Source of the DNA: UMGS1649 sp045637095
GTDB lineage: Bacteria; Bacillota; Clostridia; TANB77; CAG-465
DNA: 59,603 nt
NCBI GenBank assembly: GCA_045637095.1
Contig: JAZTYX010000045.1
Location: 1-59,603, forward strand
Direction of reading: 5' to 3'
The notes beneath the pieces are model-generated. The model searched no databases. It had not been told where the DNA came from and saw only the letters and a program-made list of their open reading frames with translations. The position numbers and the translations under genes are program-made. Below, piece by piece: positions 50,082 through 59,289 of this stretch. How positions within the stretch are numbered: position 1 is the first letter of the stretch; each line of letters begins with the position of its first letter.

Positions 50082-50369
50082 ATGATGAACACATATGAAG
50101 CAGTAGTAATACTAACAACTAAATTATCTGACGAAGATAAAGAAGCTGTTAAAACAAAAATATCTGATCTTGTAGCTGCAAACGGTGAAGTTATAAGCGT
50201 AGATGATTGGAAAACTAAAAAATTAGCATATGAAATCAAGCATGAAACTGAAGGTGTATATTTCTTATATACATTCAAAGCAAATCCTGAATTCATAGCT
50301 GAATTTGAAAGAGTTTTAAGAATTGATACTAGCGTGCTAAAACACATGGTTATCAAAAAAGAAGCGTAA
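50082..50369 (+). CDS. rpsF: 30S ribosomal protein bS6
   Basis: 95 aa. N-terminal YEAVVILTTKLSDEDKEAV and the typical WKTKKLAYEIKHETEGVYF. Binds 16S rRNA with bS18. AGGAGGTG ribosome site; an adjacent ATG at 50085 is an alternative start. First gene of the rpsF-ssb-rpsR operon. Confidence 0.97.
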   Translation: MMNTYEAVVILTTKLSDEDKEAVKTKISDLVAANGEVISVDDWKTKKLAYEIKHETEGVYFLYTFKANPEFIAEFERVLRIDTSVLKHMVIKKEA

Positions 50370-50395
50370 TATCCGAAATTTAGGAGGAATAAAAA

Positions 50396-50812
50396 ATGAA
50401 CAAATTTGAATTTTTAGGAAGACTAACAAAGGATCCGGAAGTAAGATATACATCTGGTAACAACACTCAAGTAACAACATTTACAATCGCTGTAAATAGA
50501 AGATTTGTTGCTCAAGGTGGCGAAAGACAATCAGATTTCTTTAACTTAACAGCATTCGGTAAAACGGCAGAATTTTGTGCTAAATACTTTAAAAAAGGAC
50601 AACAAGTTCTTGTAACAGGTAGAATACAAAATAGATCATGGGATGATGCTACAACTGGTCAAAAGAGATATGCAACAGACTTTATAGTCGAAGATACATA
50701 TTTTGCAGACGCAAAAAGAGAAGGAGCAGGTTCTTATGATGGACCAATGCCAACAAGTACTGATGCCGGAGACTTCATAGCAGTAGATGAGACAGAGGAA
50801 TTACCATTCTAG
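50396..50812 (+). CDS. ssb: Single-stranded DNA-binding protein
   Basis: 138 aa. OB fold (MNKFEFLGRLTKDPEVRYTS, FFNLTAFGKTAEFCAKYFKKG) and a flexible end closing in the acidic tip DETEELPF, which binds partner proteins. Here the tip ends LPF rather than a consensus DDDIPF. AGGAGG ribosome site, in the standard operon. Confidence 0.97.
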   Translation: MNKFEFLGRLTKDPEVRYTSGNNTQVTTFTIAVNRRFVAQGGERQSDFFNLTAFGKTAEFCAKYFKKGQQVLVTGRIQNRSWDDATTGQKRYATDFIVEDTYFADAKREGAGSYDGPMPTSTDAGDFIAVDETEELPF

Positions 50813-50840
50813 TCTCAAATTAATGAAAGGAGTTATTAAA

Positions 50841-51098
50841 ATGGCAGATAATAAAAAACGTACAGCAGGAAAAGATAAATCTTTTAGAAGACCAAGAAAA
50901 AAAGTTTGTCAATTCTGCGCAGACAAATCTATAGAAATTGATTACAAAAACGTTGAACAATTAAAAAGATTTGTAAGTGAAAAAGGTAAAATATTACCAA
51001 GACGTGTAACTGGCGCTTGTGCTTTACACCAAAGAAAAGTAAACGAAGCCGTTAAAAGAGCAAGAACAATTGCACTTTTACCTTACACAGCTGAATAA
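50841..51098 (+). CDS. rpsR: 30S ribosomal protein bS18
   Basis: 85 aa from the ATG at 50841 with GAAAGGAG upstream. CQFCADKSIEIDYKNVEQLK and ILPRRVTGACALHQRKV are diagnostic. The Cys set (CxxC and a later Cys, followed by His) marks the zinc-type paralogue. Confidence 0.97.
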   Translation: MADNKKRTAGKDKSFRRPRKKVCQFCADKSIEIDYKNVEQLKRFVSEKGKILPRRVTGACALHQRKVNEAVKRARTIALLPYTAE

Positions 51099-51126
51099 TT
51101 GGTAAATTAATATATAATAGATAAAT

Positions 51127-51160
51127 AAAACACACCAAGGATTTCCTTGGTGTGTTTTTT
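51127..51160. terminator. Bidirectional terminator after rpsR
   Basis: A 14-bp perfect stem (AAAACACACCAAGG and complement) with an ATTT loop and T-run, between convergent genes. Confidence 0.92.
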
Positions 51161-51166
51161 GTCGTA

Positions 51167-52243
51167 TTACTTTGCTTTTGCAAGCGCAGCGTTTTTGTAA
51201 TTCGGATCGTCCGTAACCTCGCGGATAACAGTAATCCATTCCGGAAGAATAACTTCCTGGGTTTCTTCGGTGAGCTCAATTTCAAGAATTGCTTCATCTT
51301 CCCAGTCGGGATAGACATCGAGCTCGAAGTATTGATTCTGATGCAAGAAACAGTATCGGTCTTTTCTTAAAGATTTTTCTCCTTCAAGAAGCAAAGAAAG
51401 ATATTCTTGAACGCTGATTCTACGTTCGGTTTCTTGTCTGGACATATCCGAAAGAGTAACCTTTTCGGTATAGTAGTAGGAGAAGTTAGAACCATCTCCA
51501 CGCTGACGAACGCGTCTTTCGGTGCCGGGTGTGGTAACCTTAAGATAGGTTTGGAGAATGCTTGTCTTAACAATATCCTCTCTTTCCATAAGCTTTTCAA
51601 GGTTGGGTTTTTTGATCAAATATTTTCTTTCAATTTCTACAGGTACAGGTAATCCCATAACGATAAATATCTCCTTTAACAGTCTGTCGATTTTTTCTTT
51701 AAAAGGTGTAGAGTTGTCTATAACTCTAAGGTGAGAGTGCCCAACCCATGCGTTTCTGGTCTTAAGATCGGCATCTCTTGCTTGCTCGGGTGTTTCTGTT
51801 CTAGCTTTGTTGTTAGCCAAAGTATAAGATTCTTCTGCACCGTCTGCAGCGGTAACAAGGTGAAATACTGCGTCGTATTGATCTCGTGCTTCGGTATAGG
51901 TGATGAGATTGTGAGCTAAGATTTCAATGAAATCTGCAAGTTCTGTGTAAGCCTTTCCATCCATAAGGCCACGGTCGTAGATGATTACAGTGTCTTTACC
52001 AAGAAACCGTGCGGCTTCACGAGTTGTTTTCTCCTTATTGAGGCTGCGATTGGTTAAAAGGTCTTGGAATACATTTTGACCAAGCTCCCAAGGTGTAATG
52101 CCAGAGTTAATAAGCTCAGTTGCGGTTTCGGGTACTATGATAACTTTGAAGCCTTTTTTGGTAAGGACTTGCTCGATGACGCTTAATGCAGTTGTTTTAC
52201 CTGCACATGGACCGCCGGTTAAGACAAATTCCCAAAGTTGCAT
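51167..52243 (-). CDS. P-loop ATPase/kinase-CYTH domain fusion
   Basis: 358 aa. Residues 1-190: AAA_28/NadR-like P-loop (LTGGPCAGKTTALSVIEQVL, VPETATELI, DTVIIYDRGLMDGKAY). Residues about 200-358: CYTH domain starting with EIERKYLI (the ExExK signature) and containing LQTYLKV, RRVRQRGDG, EKVTLSDMSRQETERRI and YFELDVYPDWEDEAILEIEL. CYTH enzymes act on triphosphates (thiamine triphosphate, polyphosphate, RNA 5' ends). G+C is well above the neighbours and it interrupts two core operons on the opposite strand, so it was probably acquired. AGGAGG ribosome site. Confidence 0.9.
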   Translation of the reverse strand: MQLWEFVLTGGPCAGKTTALSVIEQVLTKKGFKVIIVPETATELINSGITPWELGQNVFQDLLTNRSLNKEKTTREAARFLGKDTVIIYDRGLMDGKAYTELADFIEILAHNLITYTEARDQYDAVFHLVTAADGAEESYTLANNKARTETPEQARDADLKTRNAWVGHSHLRVIDNSTPFKEKIDRLLKEIFIVMGLPVPVEIERKYLIKKPNLEKLMEREDIVKTSILQTYLKVTTPGTERRVRQRGDGSNFSYYYTEKVTLSDMSRQETERRISVQEYLSLLLEGEKSLRKDRYCFLHQNQYFELDVYPDWEDEAILEIELTEETQEVILPEWITVIREVTDDPNYKNAALAKAK

Positions 52244-52384
52244 GCTAAAAATCCTCCTATTATTTTTTAATTACATATATTAACATGTAAACTATTAATA
52301 TTGTTCACAAAGAGTATACATTACGAAGTGCAAAAAGTCAATTTAAGTGGCTAAAAATAAGGCTTTTTTAACATTAAGATTTCG

Positions 52385-52413
52385 TTGACAATAAGACTTA
52401 AATGTAGTAGAAT
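52385..52413 (+). promoter_or_regulatory. Promoter of gdpP-rplI-dnaB-tilS-ftsH
   Basis: TTGACA, 17 bp, TAGAAT. Confidence 0.7.
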
Positions 52414-52438
52414 ATTATGTGTGAAAAAAGGTGGGTTT

Positions 52439-54424
52439 ATGAAAAACAAAAACCAAAAATTAGTAACAGAAAAAGGATATAAAAGAATGATAGCCAAAAC
52501 AATAATGAGTCCATTAATATATTTGGTCGTTATTGTTATGCTTGCTACAAATAATCAAATAATGAATCCTGAAAATAATATAACAAATTTATTAATAATT
52601 GCGCTTATGGCAGCGTATACAGTATCTATACTATATTCAGAACTTAGACTTAGAGCGTCGAGAGTTGAACAATTAAAACTTGGCTTCGAAAATGCTATTG
52701 GTAAAAATGTTCGTAGTCTTAGATTACCAATTATGTTTATATCTAATACAGGCAAAGTTGTTTGGGAGAATACAATAAGTGCGGAATTAGAAATAAAAGA
52801 ATTTCTAATGGAACTAATTGTTGAGTTAAACAAAACAAGTAGAAAAGAAAATGCTAAATTTAAAGTGGCAGATAAAGAATTTCAATTACATATAACAGAT
52901 ATGTTAATTGGAGATGAATATGGAAAGCTTGTAATATTTGCGGATGTTACTAAAGAATCTAGCCTTGAAAAAGCACTTGAAGATAAACGTACTACAGTTG
53001 GTGTAATAACAATAGACAGCTATGATGATGTATTACAAGGACTAGATGAATTAGATAAAGTAACAACAATATCTGGAATAGATAAAGAAATAATGTCTTG
53101 GATAGGTAAATACGAAGGTATTGTAAGCAAGATAGAAAAAGATAAATATATATATTTTATAGAAAAACAATATGTAAGAGAGCTTGAAGAGAATTCTTTT
53201 GAAATACTAGAAAGAATTAACAAGGTTTCTGAAGACAAAGTTAAAATACCAGTAACAATAAGTATCGGATTATCTTATGATGAAGATACTTTATCTGGTA
53301 GATACAAATCTGCTATGACGGCTCTAGATGTAGCTATGGGTAGAGGTGGAAATCAAGCAGTTATTAAAACTAAAAAGAAATACGATATGTATGGAGATAC
53401 AGGTAAACAATTAGAAAAAACAACTAGAGTAAGAGCTAGAATGATATCTCAATCGTTAAAAGAATTAATACAAAACGTAGAAAATGTATATATTATGGGG
53501 CACAAAAATACAGATATAGACTGTATAGGTGCTGCAGTTGGTATATACAAAGTAGCTAAAACGTTAGGTAAAGAAGCAAAAATAATAGTAGATTTAAGAA
53601 ATAATAGTTCTACTAGATATTCTGTAGATAGACTTAGTGAATTAAAAGAATACCAAGATGCATTCGTTGGAAAAGATGCGGCAAGCAAACTAACTTTTGA
53701 GAACTCACTTCTTGTAGTTGTAGATACACATAAACAAAGTTATCTAGCAGCTCCGGATATACTAGAAGAATTCGATAAAATAGTAGTAATAGACCACCAT
53801 AGACGTGGACCAGAGTTTATAGAAAATCCAATACTAACATATCATGAAGTATATGCATCTTCTACATCAGAACTTGTAACAGAACTTCTAATGTGTATGG
53901 ATGAGGTAAAACTAGAACCAAGAGAAGCTGAAGCATTATTTAGTGGAATAGTAATAGACACTAAAAACTTTACATTCAAAACTGGTGTAAGAACATTTGA
54001 AGCATCAGCATACTTAAAGAAAACAGGATTAGATATAACAGAACTTAAGCATATGTTTCAAAACGATTTTGAAACATATATGGCAAAAGTAAATATTGTT
54101 AAAAACGCAGAAATAATTGATGGAAAGATAGCAATGTCTATCTGCAAGGAAGAACATGAAAATATTTCTGTAATAACAGCTCAAGCAGCAGACGAACTTT
54201 TATCTATAACAGGTGTTGTAGCATCGTTTGTTTTATGTGAGCAAAATGGAACAGTAAATATTTCTGGAAGATCTCTAGGAGATATAAACGTTCAAGTAAT
54301 ATTAGAAAAAATGGGCGGTGGTGGACACATCACATTTGCAGGAGCACAACTTACAGGTGTAACAGCAGAAGAAGCCAAAGAAAAACTATTAGGAATAATA
54401 GAAGAATATTCATTAAAAGATTAA
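52439..54424 (+). CDS. gdpP: Cyclic-di-AMP phosphodiesterase GdpP
   Basis: 661 aa from the ATG at 52439 with AAAGGTGGG upstream. Two N-terminal membrane helices (about 17-35 and 42-60), a PAS-like domain, a degenerate GGDEF (no GGDEF motif; AMGRGGNQAVIK near its end), then DHH (MGHKNTDIDCIG at about 351, VVIDHHRRG) and DHHA1 (MGGGGHITFAGA at about 625). It hydrolyses c-di-AMP to pApA, controlling osmolyte transport and wall homeostasis. First gene of an operon with rplI and dnaB. Confidence 0.96.
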   Translation: MKNKNQKLVTEKGYKRMIAKTIMSPLIYLVVIVMLATNNQIMNPENNITNLLIIALMAAYTVSILYSELRLRASRVEQLKLGFENAIGKNVRSLRLPIMFISNTGKVVWENTISAELEIKEFLMELIVELNKTSRKENAKFKVADKEFQLHITDMLIGDEYGKLVIFADVTKESSLEKALEDKRTTVGVITIDSYDDVLQGLDELDKVTTISGIDKEIMSWIGKYEGIVSKIEKDKYIYFIEKQYVRELEENSFEILERINKVSEDKVKIPVTISIGLSYDEDTLSGRYKSAMTALDVAMGRGGNQAVIKTKKKYDMYGDTGKQLEKTTRVRARMISQSLKELIQNVENVYIMGHKNTDIDCIGAAVGIYKVAKTLGKEAKIIVDLRNNSSTRYSVDRLSELKEYQDAFVGKDAASKLTFENSLLVVVDTHKQSYLAAPDILEEFDKIVVIDHHRRGPEFIENPILTYHEVYASSTSELVTELLMCMDEVKLEPREAEALFSGIVIDTKNFTFKTGVRTFEASAYLKKTGLDITELKHMFQNDFETYMAKVNIVKNAEIIDGKIAMSICKEEHENISVITAQAADELLSITGVVASFVLCEQNGTVNISGRSLGDINVQVILEKMGGGGHITFAGAQLTGVTAEEAKEKLLGIIEEYSLKD

Positions 54425-54471
54425 AACCAAAATATAAAGATAATAAAAAATAGGTAAAGGAGGAAACATAA

Positions 54472-54918
54472 ATGAAAGTAGTATTAAATGAAAATGTAAA
54501 AGGATTAGGTAAGAAATTAGACATAGTAAATGTAAGCGAAGGATATGCAAGAAACTTTTTGTTTCCTAAAAAGTTAGCTACACCAGCAGACAACAAATCT
54601 GTTTCTGAAGCAACAACTAAAAAATCAGCGATACAATTCAAGAAAGACACAGACAGAGAAAATGCACAAGAATTAAAAGCTAAAATAGAAGAAATCATTG
54701 TAGATTTCAAAGTTAAAACAGCAGATAACGGTAAATTATTTGGAAGTGTAACTTCTAAAGAAATAAGTGATGAACTAAAGAAAACAAGTGGTATAGATGT
54801 AGATAAAAAGAAAATTACATTAGATGACAGTATTAAAACAACTGGCGTGTATACTGCTAAAGTGAAATTATACGAAGGAGTAATAGCAAACCTAAAGGTA
54901 AGAGTAAGTAATATTTAG
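54472..54918 (+). CDS. rplI: 50S ribosomal protein bL9
   Basis: 148 aa. N-terminal MKVVLNENVKGLGKKLDIVN and VSEGYARNFLFPKKLA are the L9 signature, followed by the long central helix and the C-terminal domain (TADNGKLFGSVTSKEISDEL). AGGAGGA ribosome site; 10 bp before dnaB, the standard order. Confidence 0.97.
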   Translation: MKVVLNENVKGLGKKLDIVNVSEGYARNFLFPKKLATPADNKSVSEATTKKSAIQFKKDTDRENAQELKAKIEEIIVDFKVKTADNGKLFGSVTSKEISDELKKTSGIDVDKKKITLDDSIKTTGVYTAKVKLYEGVIANLKVRVSNI

Positions 54919-54928
54919 GAGGTATCAC

Positions 54929-56260
54929 ATGGAAAAAGAGGCTGTGACAAGTAAAATATCACCTAGTGATGTTTATGCTGAACAGGCTGTACTAGGCTCA
55001 ATGCTTGTAGACAAAGATGCAATAGCTAAAGCAATTGAGGTGTTAAAACCAGGGGATTTCTATAGAGATGACCATAAAGAAATATTCTCAGCAATGCTAG
55101 ATATTTATAGAAAAGGTGATCCAATAGATATTTTAACAGTAAGAGAAGCATTAAAGCTTAGAAACTCTATTGAAAAAGTAGGAGGAGATGTATATCTATC
55201 TTCATTAGTAGATATGGTTCCAACTACTTCAAACATAGATTCTTATGTTAAAATTGTTGAAGAAAAAGCAACACTTCGTTCTTTAATAAAAGCAGCCAAT
55301 GACATTATTTCATACGGTTATGCCGAAACCGAAGAAGTAGATGAAATAATAGATATGGCAGAAAAGAAAATCTTTGATGTTTTGCAAAGTAGAGCAGCAA
55401 AAGGCTATGCGAGTATTAAAGATATATTAGTAGATACTTTCGAGAACATAGAGAAACTATACAATAGCAAATCTAATGTATCTGGTATGGAAAGTGGATT
55501 TAAAGACTTAGACTTAAAAACATCTGGACTTAACAATTCAGACTTAATAATTGTTGCAGCAAGACCTGCCATGGGTAAATCTGCATTCGCACTTAACATT
55601 GCAACAGCAGTTGCTAAAGCAAATGTGCCAGTGTTAATATTCAGTCTCGAAATGTCTAAAGAACAAATGGTAAACAGAATACTATGTTCTGAAGCACAAG
55701 TAGATAGTATGAAAGTTAGAACTGGTAAACTAGATGCAGATGACTGGGTAAAGCTAGGTAAAGCAAGTGGAGATTTATCTGAAACTCCAATATATATAGA
55801 AGACACACCAGGTTTATCTTCGGCAGAACTTAGAGCAAAATGTAGAAAAGCGAAACTAGAAAAAGGTATTGGACTAGTTGTAATAGACTATCTTCAACTT
55901 ATGGAATCTAAAGGTAAAGGCGAAAGCCGTCAACAAGAAATATCTGAAATCAGTAGAGGACTTAAGGTTCTTGCAAAGGAAATAGATGTTCCGGTTATAG
56001 CACTATCACAATTATCTCGTGCTGCGGAACAAAGACCAGACCATAGACCAATGCTAAGTGACCTTCGTGAATCTGGATCAATAGAGCAAGACGCGGATAT
56101 AGTTATGTTCTTATACAGAGACGACTATTACAATCCAGAAACAGAAAAGAAAAACATAGCAGAAGTAATTGTGGCTAAGAATAGACAAGGTTCAACTGGT
56201 ACAGTAGAACTTGCGTGGTTACCAAATTACACTAAGTTTGCAAATTTATATAATGGCTAA
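54929..56260 (+). CDS. dnaB: Replicative DNA helicase DnaB
   Basis: 443 aa. N-terminal domain AEQAVLGSMLVDKDAI; RecA-like domain with Walker A AARPAMGKSAFALN, Walker B LVVIDYLQLM, SRGLKVLAKEIDVPVIALSQ and LRESGSIEQDADIVMFLYR with the DnaB H4 motif. No intein. AGGAGGT ribosome site. It is loaded by the DnaC/DnaI-like protein encoded at 24638-25651. Confidence 0.98.
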   Translation: MEKEAVTSKISPSDVYAEQAVLGSMLVDKDAIAKAIEVLKPGDFYRDDHKEIFSAMLDIYRKGDPIDILTVREALKLRNSIEKVGGDVYLSSLVDMVPTTSNIDSYVKIVEEKATLRSLIKAANDIISYGYAETEEVDEIIDMAEKKIFDVLQSRAAKGYASIKDILVDTFENIEKLYNSKSNVSGMESGFKDLDLKTSGLNNSDLIIVAARPAMGKSAFALNIATAVAKANVPVLIFSLEMSKEQMVNRILCSEAQVDSMKVRTGKLDADDWVKLGKASGDLSETPIYIEDTPGLSSAELRAKCRKAKLEKGIGLVVIDYLQLMESKGKGESRQQEISEISRGLKVLAKEIDVPVIALSQLSRAAEQRPDHRPMLSDLRESGSIEQDADIVMFLYRDDYYNPETEKKNIAEVIVAKNRQGSTGTVELAWLPNYTKFANLYNG

Positions 56261-56277
56261 ATTAAACAGGGAGAACA

Positions 56278-57288
56278 ATGAATAAATTATTAGAACAAGT
56301 AAAAAATAATATATATACATATGGTCTAATAGAAGATGAAGACACAATTGTAATTGGTCTTTCAGGAGGACCGGATTCAATATTTCTTCTTCACGCATTA
56401 AGCGTACTTAAACCTGTAATAGAAAAAGAAAAAGAAATAACATATAGACTACATGCAGCACACATAAATCACAAAATACGTGAAGAAGCAGGATATGATG
56501 AAAATCTTGCGATGGAATATGCAACAGCACTTGGAGTACCGTTTCACGTACTTGCGGTAGATGTGGAAGCTGAAGCTAAGAGACTAAAAATTGGAACAGA
56601 AGAATGTGGTAGAAATGTTAGATACAATTTCTTTAACAAGGTTAAAGAGGAACTTAAAGCAACAAAAATTGCAGTAGCGCATAACGCTGGAGATAACGCA
56701 GAAACAATAATGTTAAACTTCTTAAGAGGCGCGGGACTTCAAGGGTTAAGTGGTATGGAATATGTTAATGCAGATATAATTAGACCAATATTAGATATAG
56801 ACAAAAAAGATATATTAGAATATTTGGATGAAAATAAAATACCTTATGCAATAGATAAAACAAATCTAGAAAACGATTATACAAGAAACAAAGTTCGTAA
56901 CAATTTGCTAAAAAAAATAGAGCAAGAATTTAATCCAAATATAATAACAGCATTAAATAGAATGGCAAAAATAAACAAACAAGATAACGAAATAATATTA
57001 AATGCAGTAAAAGATGCATATAATAATCTTGGAGCAAAAAAAGAAACAAATCAAATAACAATAGATGCAAGAAAGTTTAATGAGCACTCGGATGCTATGA
57101 AATTTAGACTTGTAAGACAAATTGTTATGGATTTAACAGGTAATGTTCAAAATCTAGAAATGATACACGTTAAAGATACGTGTAAGTTAATAGAAGCAAA
57201 CGTTACTGGCAAACAATACATACTTGGAAATAAATATAAACTTGTAATTGTTAAGAAGAATACAGCTGTATTTATGAAGAATGTGTAA
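56278..57288 (+). CDS. tilS: tRNA(Ile)-lysidine synthase, short form
   Basis: 336 aa. PP-loop VIGLSGGPDSIFLLHAL, then AHINHKIREEA, VAHNAGDNAETIMLNFLRG and a DYTRNKVRNNLL segment, all diagnostic. It converts C34 of tRNA-Ile(CAU) to lysidine. It ends early: the C-terminal substrate-binding domain present in about 450-aa TilS proteins is largely absent. hpt, which often follows tilS, is missing and ftsH comes next. Confidence 0.95.
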   Translation: MNKLLEQVKNNIYTYGLIEDEDTIVIGLSGGPDSIFLLHALSVLKPVIEKEKEITYRLHAAHINHKIREEAGYDENLAMEYATALGVPFHVLAVDVEAEAKRLKIGTEECGRNVRYNFFNKVKEELKATKIAVAHNAGDNAETIMLNFLRGAGLQGLSGMEYVNADIIRPILDIDKKDILEYLDENKIPYAIDKTNLENDYTRNKVRNNLLKKIEQEFNPNIITALNRMAKINKQDNEIILNAVKDAYNNLGAKKETNQITIDARKFNEHSDAMKFRLVRQIVMDLTGNVQNLEMIHVKDTCKLIEANVTGKQYILGNKYKLVIVKKNTAVFMKNV

Positions 57289-57357
57289 AACCACACATAA
57301 TCATTGAACAAATATACCAAATATGTTAGACTAATGAGACAAAATAGGAGGAATAAA

Positions 57358-59256
57358 TTGAAAAAGACAGGATTTTTCAAAGGGGTAATGAATTATTTAT
57401 TACTAATATTTGTAGTAGTAATGCTAATCTCTGGACAAAAAGAAAATGAAGCAAAGAAAATAGATTATTCTGAACTTATGACTAAAATAGAAGAACAAAA
57501 AGTAGAATCTATTGAAATGTCATATGACAGAACATCGGCAGTAGTTATATATAAAAACGATACTACAAAGAGAAATGTAACTTTAGTATCTGCTACAGCA
57601 TTTATGGAATCAGTGGAAGATAGAATTAAAGCAGGAGAATTTGAGCTAACAGTTAAAGAACAATCTGGAATGTCAGTAATAGGTGGAATGTTACCAAATT
57701 TAATACTAATAGGTCTAGCTGGATTCTTGCTATTCTTCATGATGAAACAAATGGGTGGCGGAAATAACAGCACATTAAATTTTGGAAAGAATAGAGCAAA
57801 ATTAACAAATCCAAATGCTAAAAAAGTAACATTTGAGAATGTAGCAGGACTTAAAGAAGAAAAAGAAGAACTAGTAGAAATAGTAGATTTCTTAAAAGAA
57901 CCTAAAAAGTTTAAAGAAATGGGAGCAAGAATACCAAAGGGAATACTTCTAGTAGGTGGACCTGGTACTGGTAAAACATTACTTGCTAAAGCAGTAGCTG
58001 GAGAAGCTGGAGTGCCATTCTTCTCAATAAGTGGATCAGACTTCGTAGAAATGTTTGTTGGTGTTGGTGCATCACGTGTAAGAGATTTATTTGAAGAAGC
58101 TAAAAAGGTAAATCCTTGTATAGTATTCATAGATGAAATAGATGCTGTAGGACGTCAAAGAGGAGCAGGTTTAGGCGGAGGACATGATGAAAGAGAACAA
58201 ACACTTAACCAACTTCTAGTTGAAATGGATGGTTTCGGAACAAACGAAAACATTATAGTAATGGCTGCAACAAACAGACCAGACATATTGGACCCAGCGC
58301 TTTTAAGACCAGGACGTTTCGATAGACAAGTAGTGGTTGGAGAACCAGACGTTGCTGCAAGAGAAGAAATATTAAAGCTACATGCAAAAGGCAAACCTTT
58401 TGTAGAAAGCGTAGACTTTAAGGTAATAGCAAAAAATACAGCTGGATTCTCAGGAGCAGATCTAGAGAATATGGTAAACGAATCCGCGCTTCTAGCTGCG
58501 AGAAAGAATAAAAAACAAATAGATATGATAGATGTAGAAGAAGCATTAGTAAAAGTAATGATGGGACCAGAAAAACGTAGTAAAGTAATATCTGAAAGAG
58601 ATAAGAAACTTACTGCATACCATGAAGCGGGGCATGCTATAGTATCTAGATTCTTAAAGAATCATGATACAGTACATCAAATATCTATCATACCAAGAGG
58701 TATGGCTGGCGGATACACAATGTATAAACCAAACGAAGATAAATCATATGCGTCAAAACTAGAAATGGAAGAACATATAGTATCCCTATTAGGTGGTAGA
58801 GTAGCAGAAAAACTTGTGTTAAACGATATAAGCACAGGAGCTTCAAACGATATAGAAAGAGCTTCAAAAATTGCTAGAAATATGGTAATGCGTTATGGTA
58901 TGAGCGATAAGCTAGGACCAATAACATTTGGAGCAAGCCAAGAAGAAGTATTCTTAGGAAGAGACTTCGGAAGTCAAAGAAACTACAGTGAAAAAGTAGC
59001 TGCAGAAATAGATGAAGAAGTTAAGAGAATAATAACAACTGGCTATGATACGGCTGAACAATTACTAACAGAAAACATGGATAAACTTCATACAACAGCA
59101 AAACTTCTATTAGAAAAAGAAAAGATAGATGCAGAAGAATTTGAAGAAATCTTTACTGGTAAAAAAGAAAAAATAGAAGAACCAAAAGTAGAAGAGTCAA
59201 AACAAGAAGTAGTAGAAGAGAAAAAAGAAGAAACTACTACAGAAGAAAATAAATAA
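57358..59256 (+). CDS. ftsH: ATP-dependent membrane zinc protease FtsH
   Basis: 632 aa from a TTG at 57358 with AGGAGG 6 bases upstream. Two N-terminal membrane helices (about 10-25 and 115-135) flank an extracellular loop. AAA+ core: Walker A GGPGTGKTLLA near residue 200, Walker B CIVFIDEIDAVG, SRH MAATNRPDILDPALLRPGRFD, pore motif ISGSDFVEMFVGVGASRVRD. Protease HEAGHA near 422. The C-terminus is a Glu/Lys-rich tail. Terminator follows. Confidence 0.98.
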   Translation: MKKTGFFKGVMNYLLLIFVVVMLISGQKENEAKKIDYSELMTKIEEQKVESIEMSYDRTSAVVIYKNDTTKRNVTLVSATAFMESVEDRIKAGEFELTVKEQSGMSVIGGMLPNLILIGLAGFLLFFMMKQMGGGNNSTLNFGKNRAKLTNPNAKKVTFENVAGLKEEKEELVEIVDFLKEPKKFKEMGARIPKGILLVGGPGTGKTLLAKAVAGEAGVPFFSISGSDFVEMFVGVGASRVRDLFEEAKKVNPCIVFIDEIDAVGRQRGAGLGGGHDEREQTLNQLLVEMDGFGTNENIIVMAATNRPDILDPALLRPGRFDRQVVVGEPDVAAREEILKLHAKGKPFVESVDFKVIAKNTAGFSGADLENMVNESALLAARKNKKQIDMIDVEEALVKVMMGPEKRSKVISERDKKLTAYHEAGHAIVSRFLKNHDTVHQISIIPRGMAGGYTMYKPNEDKSYASKLEMEEHIVSLLGGRVAEKLVLNDISTGASNDIERASKIARNMVMRYGMSDKLGPITFGASQEEVFLGRDFGSQRNYSEKVAAEIDEEVKRIITTGYDTAEQLLTENMDKLHTTAKLLLEKEKIDAEEFEEIFTGKKEKIEEPKVEESKQEVVEEKKEETTTEENK

Positions 59257-59260
59257 TATA

Positions 59261-59289
59261 AAAGGATAACCGAAAGGTTATCTTTTTTT
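59261..59289 (+). terminator. Terminator of ftsH
   Basis: GGATAACC/GGTTATCT stem with a GAAA tetraloop and T7. Confidence 0.9.

Noticed and set aside
52385..52438. Upstream ATG extension of gdpP
   Set aside because: It would begin inside the -35/-10 region and has no ribosome site; AAAGGTGGG points to 52439.
57465..58130. 221-codon antisense frame inside ftsH
   Set aside because: Opposite the FtsH AAA+ core, no ribosome site, Ser/Pro-rich shadow translation.
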